Positions 1-8,312 of a stretch of DNA of 64,000 bases are shown here, in pieces (position 1 is the stretch's first letter; each line of letters opens with the position of its first letter). The stretch is from Paractinoplanes maris (GTDB taxonomy: Bacteria > Actinomycetota > Actinomycetes > Mycobacteriales > Micromonosporaceae). Where the stretch lies: NCBI RefSeq assembly GCF_023544465.1, contig NZ_JALPVL010000010.1, positions 1 through 64,000 of the forward strand, read 5' to 3'. The position numbers and the translations under genes are program-made. The notes beneath the pieces are model-generated. The model saw nothing but the letters and a program-made list of their open reading frames with translations. It ran no database searches and had not been told where the DNA came from.

Positions 1-126
1 TTCCAAGACCTCCCACTGCCCGTCGGTCAGTGAGGACTCGTACGCGGGTTTACAGACACAACGACACACACGTGATCTTCGCTGACATCGTTACCGAAGA
101 TCACACCGAGGTATCACAACACTCTC
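1..126 (-). mobile_element. Edge of an IS5-type insertion sequence (transposase N-terminus, truncated by window)
   Basis: Read on the minus strand from a GTG at 67-69, the frame gives a short leader and then YESSLTDGQWEVLE, running off the window at base 1. A Y-P-S-x-L-T-D-x-Q-W-x-x-L-E block near the N-terminus is typical of IS5-family transposases. The outer end reads, inward, GAGAGTGTTGTGATACC (126 down to 110), a plausible terminal inverted repeat. It abuts TTAG (127-130), which fits the YTAR target preference of IS5-like elements. A 10-bp hairpin (72-81 with 95-104) lies just before the transposase start. The other end is outside the window, so family and completeness are inferred. Confidence 0.6.
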
Positions 127-402
127 TTAGGCGACCAGGGCCCAGCGCCCGCGACGGTGGCGCGGGCGGGCGGCATACAGCTCCTCGACCAGGCGGCGCG
201 CCCAGCGCATGCGAGGGGCGGCCAGCTCGGGATGGTCACCGTATTCACCAGCCACATCGACGGCGCAGCCGCGGACACCGTGGTGGTCACGCACGGCTAT
301 CCGGATCGCGTCGTCGACCGTGTCGAACGAGGGCCGGCTTCCGGTGGCGATCGGGCTCGTGAACAGGGCCTCAGCGCGAGCAGCGGTTAGAAAAGTCGTC
401 AT
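127..402 (-). CDS. Small hypothetical protein
   Basis: A 91-residue cytoplasmic protein of unknown function. It begins MTTFLTAARAEALFTSPIATG, continues with an acidic stretch containing VDDAIRIAVRDHHGVRGCAVDVAGEYGDHPE, and ends in a basic Arg-rich tail. I chose the ATG at 402 because GGAGGAG lies about 8 nt upstream; an ATG two codons earlier sits directly on that ribosome binding site. Its TAA stop (127-129) falls inside the TTAG that borders the insertion sequence, so the element inserted exactly behind the stop codon and the reading frame appears intact. No membrane segment or known domain is recognised. Confidence 0.6.
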   Translation of the reverse strand: MTTFLTAARAEALFTSPIATGSRPSFDTVDDAIRIAVRDHHGVRGCAVDVAGEYGDHPELAAPRMRWARRLVEELYAARPRHRRGRWALVA

Positions 403-766
403 CGTCATCTCCTCCTCAACAGTAAGACCGACGGACCGTTCGTAACTCATCGTTGAAGCTAGACCGGGGGTACGACATTTTTTAGGCCGCAGCCGCGCAC
501 GAGATGAGAAATGCGCGTTGACCATGGAGGACATGACTAGCCGCCGCGTTGGTCGTCACGGAAAGTGATCGAACGGGGTGGCCGGCCGGTCGGTCCCGAC
601 GGAACGCCGAGGTGTATCGAGACTTCTGGAAACAGGCCACCGGTCGTCTACCACAAGCTGACCGGACGGGCGGCTGTCGCACGGCGTCCGGTGGTTTACG
701 GGCAGGTCGCCGCCATGATCGTGTACGAGGGCTGTGTGATCACGACCCGTGGCGGAGGCCTCATCC
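403..766. other. Intergenic region between divergent genes
   Basis: Separates the small hypothetical gene (minus) from the acyltransferase gene (plus) and must hold both promoters. There is a T-run at about 478-483 and scattered A/T-rich patches. I see no convincing gene, hairpin or named regulatory motif. Confidence 0.4.
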
Positions 767-2341
767 ATGACTGCGACAACCGCTGCGGCCGGCCCGGCGA
801 CGGCCACCGCCCCGGCGGCGGCCAAGCCGTCTCGTAACCGCTACATCGATACTCTGCGTGCACTCGCGATCGTCCGGGTCGTGGTCTACCACGCGTTCGG
901 CTGGGCCTGGCTGACCTACGTGCTGCCCGCCATGGGTGTCATGTTCGCGATCGCCGGCTCGCTGATGGCCGCGTCACTGTCCAAGGCGGGCGCGCGCAAG
1001 GCCGTCTGGTCGCGTATCCGGCGCCTGCTGCCCGCCCTGTGGACGTTCGCCGCGGTGGCGCTGCCGCTGATGTTCTGGCACGGCTGGTCGAGCAGCGACC
1101 CCGACCACCCGCTGCACAAGCTCAACCTGATCTTCTGGCTCTTCCCGCTGGAAGACCCGCCGGGCAGCTCGTGGGGCGAGCCGTTCTGGGAGGTGCTCTG
1201 GTATCTCCGGGCGTACCTGATCTTCGTCCTGGTCTCGCCGATCCTGTACTTCGCCTACAAGAAGCTCGGCTGGGTCGTAGTGGCGCTGCCCCTCGCCGTC
1301 CTCGCGGCGCTGCACTTGACCGGTTTCCGCCTGCCCGACCCGATCGACGGCATCATGTGGGACTTCGTCACGTACGCGGCCTGCTGGATCGCCGGTTTCG
1401 CCCACCGCGACGGCCGCCTGCACCGGCTGCCGGTGGCGGCCTGGGCCGCGATGACCGCCGTGATCGGCGGCATCGGCCTGTACTGGCTGTTCACGCATCC
1501 GACGGACTGGGGCTTCGACCTCAACGAGGAGCCCATCGCCCGTACGCTGTGGTCGCTGGCCTTCGTCCTGATCGTCCTGCGTTTCCGCCCGACGATGGCG
1601 ATGCTCGACCGGGCCGGCTTCAAGTGGGTCGCCGAGTCGGTCCGGGTCATCAACGCCCGCGCCATCACGATCTACCTGTGGCACTTCCCGCTGATCACGC
1701 TGGGCGCGCTCGTCCTCGAGCACTACCAGGTGCCGTGGGCGACCTTCCAGTACGTGGTCTGGATGCTGGTCCTCGAGGCGGCCCTGGTGCTGGTCGCGGT
1801 GCTGCTCTTCGGCTGGGTCGAGGACGTGTCGGCCAAGCGCAGGGCGTCGCTCTGGCCGGCGGCGACGCCCGCCCTGGCCGGGGCGGGAGCTTCGGTCGCG
1901 CTGAGCGCGCCGGTCACGGTTTCCCCGGGTACGGCGTCAGTCCCGGCCGCCGGCAGCTCGGTGAGCCCCGGCTACGGCACCAGCGTCAGCCCCGGCTACG
2001 GCACCCGCGTCAGCTCCGGCGACGGCACCAGCGTCAGCCCCGGCTATGGCACCAGCGTGAGTCCCGGCTATGGCACCAGCGTGAGTCCCGGCTATGGCAC
2101 CAGCGTGAGTCCCGGCTATGGCACCAGCGTGAGTCCGGGCTACCACACCGGCCCAGCCCCCGCCTCCGGCCGCGCGCCGGGCACGAGTGGTTGGCCGCAG
2201 GCTGGCGGTGCCGCCCACCTTTCGGGATCGGCTGGCGAGGCGCCCCCGTCGGCGGGCGGCGTGGTGCCCCCGGCTCCGGGAAATGCGGCCCGAGGCGTGG
2301 CCCGCGTCCAGGGACTGACCCCCGAGAACCCGCCGAGCTAG
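767..2341 (+). CDS. Acyltransferase 3 family membrane protein with repetitive C-terminal tail
   Basis: A 524-residue integral membrane acyltransferase of the OafA/YrhL type, which moves acyl groups onto cell-surface or exported molecules. The N-terminal NRYIDTLRALAIVRVVVYHAFG carries the family R-x-x-A-x-x-R-V-x-x-Y-H pattern. It is followed by about ten hydrophobic segments, and the IYLWHFPL motif marks the last helices. After the last membrane segment (about residue 360) comes an Ala/Pro/Ser/Gly tail holding eight octapeptide copies of SVSPGYGT. I chose ATG 767 because GCGGAGG ends 8 nt upstream; a GTG at 749 gives six extra residues but has no ribosome binding site. The substrate is unknown. 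Confidence 0.85.
   Translation: MTATTAAAGPATATAPAAAKPSRNRYIDTLRALAIVRVVVYHAFGWAWLTYVLPAMGVMFAIAGSLMAASLSKAGARKAVWSRIRRLLPALWTFAAVALPLMFWHGWSSSDPDHPLHKLNLIFWLFPLEDPPGSSWGEPFWEVLWYLRAYLIFVLVSPILYFAYKKLGWVVVALPLAVLAALHLTGFRLPDPIDGIMWDFVTYAACWIAGFAHRDGRLHRLPVAAWAAMTAVIGGIGLYWLFTHPTDWGFDLNEEPIARTLWSLAFVLIVLRFRPTMAMLDRAGFKWVAESVRVINARAITIYLWHFPLITLGALVLEHYQVPWATFQYVVWMLVLEAALVLVAVLLFGWVEDVSAKRRASLWPAATPALAGAGASVALSAPVTVSPGTASVPAAGSSVSPGYGTSVSPGYGTRVSSGDGTSVSPGYGTSVSPGYGTSVSPGYGTSVSPGYGTSVSPGYHTGPAPASGRAPGTSGWPQAGGAAHLSGSAGEAPPSAGGVVPPAPGNAARGVARVQGLTPENPPS
1958..2149 (+). repeat. 24-bp tandem repeat, 8 copies, inside acyltransferase gene
   Basis: Eight in-frame 24-bp units coding [S/R]VSPGYGT. The last four are nearly identical (AGCGTGAGTCCCGGCTATGG followed by CACC) and the earlier ones have diverged, which suggests recent expansion at the 3' side. 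Confidence 0.9.
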
Positions 2342-2542
2342 TTCGGCAACTGGGGCGGAACGCACCCTGGGACGCCTCGGACCTCCCGCCGGGTTGGCCG
2401 AGATACTCGACGAGTGCGTTGGGCGATGCTTTCCCGTCAGGGGCATCGCCCTTCGGCGGCCGCCTGCGGGGCTGGGTGCGTCCACCGCGGCCGAGCGGGA
2501 AATGCCGTCGGCGCGTGGCGGGGGAACGCCTAAGGTCACCGC

Positions 2543-3433
2543 ATGACCGAGACCTTCGTGACTTCCGGCCCGCTGCGCCTGTGGACCGAACGGACCGGTG
2601 ACCCCGACCGCCCCGCCGTCCTGCTGATCATGGGTTCGGCGGCGCAGGGCTACACCTGCCCCGACGCATTGGTCACCCGCCTCGTCGAGCGCGGCGTCCA
2701 GGTCATCCGCTACGACCACCGCGACACCGGGCGCTCGAGCATCGTCGACTACGACCAGCATCCGTACGGCATCGCCGACCTGGCCGCCGACGTCGTGGCC
2801 GTCCTCGATGCCTACGGTCTGCCGTCGGCGCACGTCGTCGGGGGGTCGATGGGCGGCGTGATCGCCCAGTGGCTGGCCGTCCACGAGCCTTCCCGCGTGC
2901 GCTCGCTGACTTTGCTCTCCAGCACGCCGATGGGCTACGACCCGGTCCCGGTCTGGCAGCGGGCTCAGGCCGGTGAGCCGGCCGATCCGGGCGAGCTGCC
3001 GCCACCCGCCCCACAGTTCCTGCGGCACCTGAGCGACACGGCCGGCAGTTCACCCGGCGTGGAGTCCGACGTGGCCCTGTTCCGGGTCATGAACGGCGAC
3101 GTCCGCCCCTTCGACGAGCCGGCCGCCAGAGCGATGCTCCAGCGGTGCTGGGCCCGGGCCACCGACCCGTCCGCCGCCGCCCACCACGACCGCGCCGTCG
3201 GCCGGATGAGCCCGGACCGGCTCGCCCCGCTCTCCGCGATCACCGCCCCCACCGTGATCGTCCACGGCGACGAGGATCCGATCTACGCCCTGGCCCACGC
3301 CGAGGCGCTGGCCGCGGCCATCCCGCACGCGCGCCTGCACGTGGTGGACGGCATGGGCCACGTCTATTTCTCGCCCGGTCTTCCCGAAGATCTCGCCGAC
3401 CTGATCCCGGTCGACGCGCCGGCGGCTCCCTGA
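2543..3433 (+). CDS. Alpha/beta hydrolase
   Basis: A 296-residue soluble hydrolase of the alpha/beta fold. The nucleophile elbow is GGSMGG (Ser about 102). The likely acid is Asp about 245 in VHGDEDPIYAL, and the catalytic histidine is about 273 in DGMGHVYF. An oxyanion-side LLIMGSAAQGY and a YDHRDTGRSS segment are typical of the rdmC/aclacinomycin-methylesterase-like branch, but the substrate cannot be inferred. The gene stands alone, has GGTCACCGC before the ATG with only a weak ribosome binding site, and ends at a shared hairpin terminator. Confidence 0.85.
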   Translation: MTETFVTSGPLRLWTERTGDPDRPAVLLIMGSAAQGYTCPDALVTRLVERGVQVIRYDHRDTGRSSIVDYDQHPYGIADLAADVVAVLDAYGLPSAHVVGGSMGGVIAQWLAVHEPSRVRSLTLLSSTPMGYDPVPVWQRAQAGEPADPGELPPPAPQFLRHLSDTAGSSPGVESDVALFRVMNGDVRPFDEPAARAMLQRCWARATDPSAAAHHDRAVGRMSPDRLAPLSAITAPTVIVHGDEDPIYALAHAEALAAAIPHARLHVVDGMGHVYFSPGLPEDLADLIPVDAPAAP

Positions 3434-3445
3434 GCCACCGGCTGA

Positions 3446-3480
3446 GCGGCTGCCACCCGCGGGATGCGGGCGGCAGCCGC
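3446..3480. terminator. Bidirectional hairpin terminator
   Basis: GCGGCTGCCACCCGC (3446-3460) pairs with GCGGGCGGCAGCCGC (3466-3480) with one mismatch and a GGGAT loop. It lies between two convergent genes. It has no T-run, as is common in high-GC actinobacteria. Confidence 0.7.
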
Positions 3481-3490
3481 CGTGAGGGGG

Positions 3491-4972
3491 TCAGCCCTTG
3501 ATGCCGTTGACCGCCGGGACCTTGAGGGTCCGCTTCTTGGCGGTTCCGCCGAGGACGATCTTGCGCACGGCCGTGTTGTTGGTGGTGCTCAGCTCGCTCA
3601 GTTTGCCGGCCGGGTTGGCCTTCACCTGGATGTAGTAGGTGCCGTTGGGCAGGCTGGTGACGTCGAACGACTGGCCCGGGCGGTCCTGGGTGTAGGTGTC
3701 GCCGTTGCCGATGTCCAGGACTTCCCGCACGCCGACCGACGACTGGGTGCCGCACGACGTCTCGAGGTCGGTGTTCTCCGGCCGCCACTTGGCCAGCGGG
3801 ATCGTGTAGTCGACCTGATCGGTGTTGGCGAGGCAGAACGCCTCCTTGCCGCTGCGCACGGCGAGCTTCTTGTCCGAGCGGAGCAGGTTGTACTGGGCGA
3901 AGTCGGTGAAGTGCCAGTGGAAGTGACCGGCCCGCGCGTCCCACTCCATGGTGCCGGCCGGCACCGCGCCGACCTGGTTGCCCTGGGCGTCGAAGAAGTA
4001 CTGGTACGCGTCCATCAGGCCCTTCCCGCTGCGCCGGAACCCGTCGACCAGCAGCGGCGAGGTGCCCGAGTTCCAGACCGTCGCCCCGAAGTCGACGTAG
4101 GCCCGCTTGCCCTCCTGGTGCATCGAGATGCCCCAGGCCGGCAGCGAGCGCAGGTCGGGCTTCGGCCCGGTGGCCGGGATCTTGCCGGCGGCCGGCCGGG
4201 TCGCCGCGACCCGGTACTCCGGCCGGTAGTCCGAGACCTGCCGGCCGTGGTCATGCTTGGTGTCGAGCGAACGCGCGTCGTCCGTCGCCTTGACGACGTT
4301 CATGGTGAGCGCGACGGTGGCGTCCTTGGTGGGCATCGCGAACAGCGTCCGGTAGGCCTGGTTGACCATGACGGTGACGCTGTACTTGCCGACCGGCAGG
4401 TCGAACCGCTTGTCGCCGGCGGGCATGTCGCTGGTCGTGGCCGACCAGCCGGCCTGGATGCCCCACACCGACCCGAGCGTGAACGGGTTCTCCTCGTTGC
4501 AGCCCATGGGGTACGGCGTCTGGGCCGGCGCGTCCGGCCGGGTGCGCACCGAGTCGTACGTGTTGGGGCAGAAGTCGGTGGTGTAGAGCTTGACCACCTT
4601 GCCCTTGGAGTTCTTGATCGTGATGGTCAGGAAGCGCTTGAGCCCCGACATGTCGGTGACCGTGCCGGCCGGCAACCGCTTCTTGCCCTGCGGACCGACC
4701 AGGTCGGCGACGATCGGGTCGGCGTAGGACTTGCGCTTCGCCCGGATCTCCAGTGCCTCGGGCCCGGCGACGACGTTGAGGCCGAGATCGAAGTAGACGT
4801 TGCCGCCCTCCTCGCTGACATACCGCTCGACCTTCACAGTCTTCCCGGTGGCGGCGAGTCGCACCCCGTCCGGCGTCGCGGCCGCGTCGGCCACCTGGAT
4901 CCCCACGATCGCCAGCGTTGCCGGCATCACTCCGGCCAGCGCGGCCAGGCCCCACCTTCGAGTACGACTCAC
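3491..4972 (-). CDS. Secreted lysyl oxidase-family protein
   Basis: A 493-residue protein with an N-terminal export signal (SRTRRWGLAALAGV then a hydrophobic stretch to ADAAATPDG). The C-terminal half holds the lysyl oxidase copper site HFHWHFTDFAQYNLL near residues 349-361, with the three alternating histidines that bind copper. Enzymes of this family oxidise lysine side chains to aldehydes in extracellular proteins. Downstream comes a CARDB-like beta domain (YYIQVKANPAGKLSELSTTNN). The GTG at 4972 is chosen because GGGGGG precedes it by 8 nt and the frame then starts with a signal peptide; the frame is open much further upstream but that part overlaps the DUF389 gene. The terminator at 3446-3480 follows it. 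Confidence 0.88.
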   Translation of the reverse strand: MSRTRRWGLAALAGVMPATLAIVGIQVADAAATPDGVRLAATGKTVKVERYVSEEGGNVYFDLGLNVVAGPEALEIRAKRKSYADPIVADLVGPQGKKRLPAGTVTDMSGLKRFLTITIKNSKGKVVKLYTTDFCPNTYDSVRTRPDAPAQTPYPMGCNEENPFTLGSVWGIQAGWSATTSDMPAGDKRFDLPVGKYSVTVMVNQAYRTLFAMPTKDATVALTMNVVKATDDARSLDTKHDHGRQVSDYRPEYRVAATRPAAGKIPATGPKPDLRSLPAWGISMHQEGKRAYVDFGATVWNSGTSPLLVDGFRRSGKGLMDAYQYFFDAQGNQVGAVPAGTMEWDARAGHFHWHFTDFAQYNLLRSDKKLAVRSGKEAFCLANTDQVDYTIPLAKWRPENTDLETSCGTQSSVGVREVLDIGNGDTYTQDRPGQSFDVTSLPNGTYYIQVKANPAGKLSELSTTNNTAVRKIVLGGTAKKRTLKVPAVNGIKG

Positions 4973-5106
4973 AACCAGATCCCCCCACGAGCACAGCGAA
5001 ACGATGTGCGCCCATCGAAGCGGTTTCTCTGTGAGATCGCTGTGAGCCGGCGGCCATCTCGGATCGCCTGTCGTGGATCCGACGGCCGGTGCGCCGGGGG
5101 ACAGGT

Positions 5107-6039
5107 CTAGCGGCGGGTCGCCCGTGCCCACTTCCACACCGCTCGCTGCACCAGCAGGGTGAGCAGACCGCCGAGCACGATCGAGGCGAGGTTGATCAGG
5201 AGCTGCACGGCCGAGCCGGCCGCCTCGTTGCGGACACCGTAGGCGAGGGCGACCGCCGCGTTGGCCGCCGCCGGCACCGTGGTCACCGAGATCAGCACCC
5301 CGACCAGCGTGCCCGCCTTGGCCGAGGTCAGCGACAGGATGCCGGCCACCCCGCCCAGGAAGCCGATGATCCACGAGAGGGCGTCGGGCCGCCAGATGAA
5401 CTCGGTCAGCGGCCGGTCTTCGAGCAGCATCGACTTGCTGACCAGGTCGATGGAGGTCAGATACCAGACCACGCCGACCGTGACGATCATGCCGACCGGG
5501 AAACCCACGCCCAGCGCCAGCAGCGAGCGCCGGACCAGCCGCAGCTTGCCCTGCGCGAGGCCGACGCAGAGGGCGGCCAGCGGCCCGAACTCCGGCCCGA
5601 CCACCATCGACCCGACGATCAGGATCGGCTGGTCCAGCAGCACGCCGATCGCCGCGATGATCGTCGCGACGATCATGAAGGCCAGGAACGACGCCGACAG
5701 GGCGGTCTCCTCGCCGGTCTGCTGCTCGATCTCGTGCCACACCACCGCGTCCACGCCCAGGCCGGGCACCCGCCGCTCAGCACGCCGGGCGGCGGCCGAC
5801 ATGGACGCGTCGACCCGCTCGACGATGATCGCCCCGTCGTTGTCGAGTCCGAGGTGCCGGAGCCGGTCGAGGACGGGGTCCGCGCCCTCCCGGACGACGT
5901 CGAACTCGATGACGTCGCCCTTCGGCTCGCGCGCCGCCCCGGGCAGGACCACGACATGGGTGATGGCCTCGTCGCCGGCGAGCGTGTCCAGCGCCCGCTC
6001 GGTGACCCCGTCCGGCGCGATGACCCGTACGTGCAGCAT
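5107..6039 (-). CDS. DUF389 family membrane protein
   Basis: A 310-residue protein: an N-terminal soluble domain of about 115 residues (MLHVRVIAPDGVTERALDTL), then six or so hydrophobic segments beginning SASFLAFMIVATIIAAIGVLLDQPILIVGSMVVGPEFGPLAALC. The G-S-M-V-V-G-P-E-F-G-P block is the hallmark of DUF389 proteins. Function is not established; a transport or channel role is only a guess. It is transcribed in the same direction as the lysyl oxidase gene, 134 nt upstream of it. Confidence 0.85.
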   Translation of the reverse strand: MLHVRVIAPDGVTERALDTLAGDEAITHVVVLPGAAREPKGDVIEFDVVREGADPVLDRLRHLGLDNDGAIIVERVDASMSAAARRAERRVPGLGVDAVVWHEIEQQTGEETALSASFLAFMIVATIIAAIGVLLDQPILIVGSMVVGPEFGPLAALCVGLAQGKLRLVRRSLLALGVGFPVGMIVTVGVVWYLTSIDLVSKSMLLEDRPLTEFIWRPDALSWIIGFLGGVAGILSLTSAKAGTLVGVLISVTTVPAAANAAVALAYGVRNEAAGSAVQLLINLASIVLGGLLTLLVQRAVWKWARATRR

Positions 6040-6206
6040 GCGTGCCCCTCAAGATCGCGCGTGACCGGATTCTAGACCGGGCCGCAGTCGCTCCAGGATC
6101 ACCCCGGCGCCGTGTACCGGCATGAACCTAGCCTCCTAGGATGCTTTACGGCGTGTGAGCAGGTCCTGGTCATCGGGGCCGAGAGCGCTTCATCGGACGG
6201 TGTGGA

Positions 6207-7283
6207 CTATGGCCTACTGCGACGGACCACAAGAAGCGCGGCCAGGACGACTGCGGCCACGGCGACAGCGCCCGCGACCACGGCGATGTAGTTGAATCCC
6301 GGCGACTCCGCCTGGAGTTCCGCGGCTGCCGGTGACGAAGCCGGCGCCGCCAAAGGAGCGGCGGACGTGGGAGCAGCCGATGGGGGTGCGGCCGACGTGG
6401 GCGCCGCGGCCGGTCGGTCGGGCAGGGGATAGCGGAGGATCACCGGCCGGGCGCCCGCCGAATCGCCGGAGGTCTCCGAGACGGTGAGGAGTGAGCGCCC
6501 GTCGGCGCTGTAGGTCACCGACTCGCCCTGCGGCTCGTCCGGCAGGGCGACCGCCCGGGGCTGCCCGGAGGTGAGTGCCCCGACGACGTCGCCGTCGGTT
6601 ACGTCGTACTCGAAAGCGTCCGCGTAGGTGCGGAGCACGACGTGCCGTCCGTCGGGTGAGGTGGCTCCGCCGGTGACGACCGCCCGTCCCAGGAACGAGA
6701 ACGGATTGCTGGTGCCGGTCAACGGCACGGTGACGTCACCGGCCTTGCGCAGCGTGGTCGTGGAGCCGCGCCGGAGTGCCCCCGCCGCAACGTAGATCCC
6801 CGCTGTGCCACCGCTTTTGGTGACGATGATCGGGTTGCCGTCGGCCGGAACCAGCACGGCTTCCGCGTCGTGCGCACCGTCGGGATAGGTCAGGCGGTGG
6901 AGGATCGGGGTCTTGGCGCCCGGCGCCAGCTTCCACAGGGCGACCGTCGTCCGGCTGCCGCCGTTGTCGCCGATGTCGGCCACCCAGAGTGTCCCGTCGG
7001 CCGCCCGGCCCAGGTCCTCGGTGTCGCGCGGCCTCGACGGGTACCGCACGGTCCGGGTGACCTTGCAGCTACCGTCCAGGAAGAAGATCCGCCGCCGGTC
7101 GGCGAAGTCCGACCCGTCGTTCACGACGACGTAGCCGGCGCCGGCGGCCACCAGGCCGGAGAGCTCGTCGAGCCGCTCGTCGCGGATCGTGCACACCCGG
7201 GCCGGGGCGGCCGCGGAGGCGACGGCGGGCGGAGCGAGGACCAGCGCGATCACCGCCAGGAGAACCAGGGCTGTTGTGCGCAC
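6207..7283 (-). CDS. Membrane-anchored extracytoplasmic propeller-like protein
   Basis: A 358-residue protein with a cleavable signal peptide (RTTALVLLAVIALVLAPPAVASAAA), a globular domain of about 240 residues whose repeated beta-strand/turn texture (VVNDGSDFADRR, LWVADIGDNGG, VVTGGATSPDGRHV) looks like a beta-propeller, an Ala/Pro/Ser linker, and a C-terminal membrane helix (FNYIAVVAGAVAVAAVVLAA) ending RRSRP. It is therefore probably outside the membrane, anchored at its C-terminus. The start is uncertain: GTG 7283 is used because it puts the signal peptide at the N-terminus, but there is no clear ribosome binding site. It is divergent from the LacI gene, 24 nt apart. Confidence 0.7.
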   Translation of the reverse strand: MRTTALVLLAVIALVLAPPAVASAAAPARVCTIRDERLDELSGLVAAGAGYVVVNDGSDFADRRRIFFLDGSCKVTRTVRYPSRPRDTEDLGRAADGTLWVADIGDNGGSRTTVALWKLAPGAKTPILHRLTYPDGAHDAEAVLVPADGNPIIVTKSGGTAGIYVAAGALRRGSTTTLRKAGDVTVPLTGTSNPFSFLGRAVVTGGATSPDGRHVVLRTYADAFEYDVTDGDVVGALTSGQPRAVALPDEPQGESVTYSADGRSLLTVSETSGDSAGARPVILRYPLPDRPAAAPTSAAPPSAAPTSAAPLAAPASSPAAAELQAESPGFNYIAVVAGAVAVAAVVLAALLVVRRSRP

Positions 7284-7307
7284 GATGACCGATTTAACAT
7301 CCTCGTC

Positions 7308-8312
7308 ATGAGCCGCCCGACGATTTACGACGTGGCGCGTGAGGCCGGGGTCGCCGCCTCGACCGTGTCGCGGGCCTATGCGCGTCCGGGGCGGGTCAAC
7401 GCGGACACCGCGAAGCGCATCTTCGAGGCGGCGGAGAAGATCGGATACCGTACGGCGACCGCGCTCCAGCCCCGGGCCGGCGCCGTGCAGCACGCGATCG
7501 CGCTGGTCGTCGCCGATGTCACGAACCCGTTCTACGGCGACATCATCAAGGGCGCCTACGAGGCCGCGCGGGAAGCGGGATACCAGCTGATCTTGTCGCA
7601 CACCAACGAGTCTCCCAAGGTCGAGCGACAGACGATCGAGCAGGAACTGGCTCAGGTCGACGGGGTGGTGATCGCCAGCTCGCGGATGACCGACTCGGCG
7701 CTGCGCATGGTGGCCAAGCAGAAACCGGTCGTCCTGCTCAACCGGATCATCCCCGAGGCGAGCTGCGTGCTCAACGACGCCGAGCGCGGCATCCGGCGGG
7801 CGGCCGAGCACCTGGCCTCGCTCGGGCACGACCGGATCACGTACGTGGCCGGTCCCGAGACGAGCTGGTCGGACGGCACCCGGTGGCGGGCTCTGCGGCA
7901 CGCCGGGGCGGAGCTCGGCCTCGAGGTGCGCCGGCTGGGACCGTACGAGCCGACCGTGCTCGCCGGGATCAGCGCCGCGCTCCGGGTGGTCGAGACCGAG
8001 TCGACGGCCGTGCAGGCTTACAACGACCAGCTCGCGATCGGCATCGTCAAGGGGTTGAGCCGTCTCGGCATGGCCGTCCCCGAGCAGGTCAGCGTCATCG
8101 GCTTCGACAACATCATCTTCGACGAGCTGGTCGAGCCGCAGCTCACGACCATCGCGTCCCCGCTCTACCGGATGGGTTTCACCGGCGTCCAGAATTGCAT
8201 CGCCGTCGCCCAGGGCGCCCGGCCCACCGGACGGCCCCTCGTCCTTCCCGTACGCCTCGTCGTGCGCGGCTCGACCGCCCAGGTCCGCCGGGTCAGCGCC
8301 CGCCCTCGCTGA
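7308..8312 (+). CDS. LacI family transcriptional regulator (likely regulator of the uronate locus)
   Basis: A 334-residue repressor with an N-terminal LacI helix-turn-helix (TIYDVAREAGVAASTVSRAYAR) and a periplasmic-binding-protein-like sensor domain (IALVVADVTNPFYGDIIKGAYEAAREAGY ... VSVIGFDNIIFDELVEPQLTTIASP). It is convergent with the sugar-acid operon; its last 20 bases overlap the end of the LarA-like gene. I infer that it binds the LacI-type sites at 16619-16678 and 22906-22921 and responds to a uronate or aldonate. That link rests on proximity and on operator type only. Confidence 0.9.
   Translation: MSRPTIYDVAREAGVAASTVSRAYARPGRVNADTAKRIFEAAEKIGYRTATALQPRAGAVQHAIALVVADVTNPFYGDIIKGAYEAAREAGYQLILSHTNESPKVERQTIEQELAQVDGVVIASSRMTDSALRMVAKQKPVVLLNRIIPEASCVLNDAERGIRRAAEHLASLGHDRITYVAGPETSWSDGTRWRALRHAGAELGLEVRRLGPYEPTVLAGISAALRVVETESTAVQAYNDQLAIGIVKGLSRLGMAVPEQVSVIGFDNIIFDELVEPQLTTIASPLYRMGFTGVQNCIAVAQGARPTGRPLVLPVRLVVRGSTAQVRRVSARPR

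Noticed and set aside
127..534. Longer version of the first small gene starting at 534
   Set aside because: The extra N-terminus is Arg/Lys-rich with no ribosome binding site, while GGAGGAG stands directly before 402-408.
3491..5740. One 749-codon frame that would fuse the lysyl oxidase with upstream sequence
   Set aside because: The extra 5' part lies over the DUF389 gene in another frame; the real protein starts with a signal peptide at 4972.
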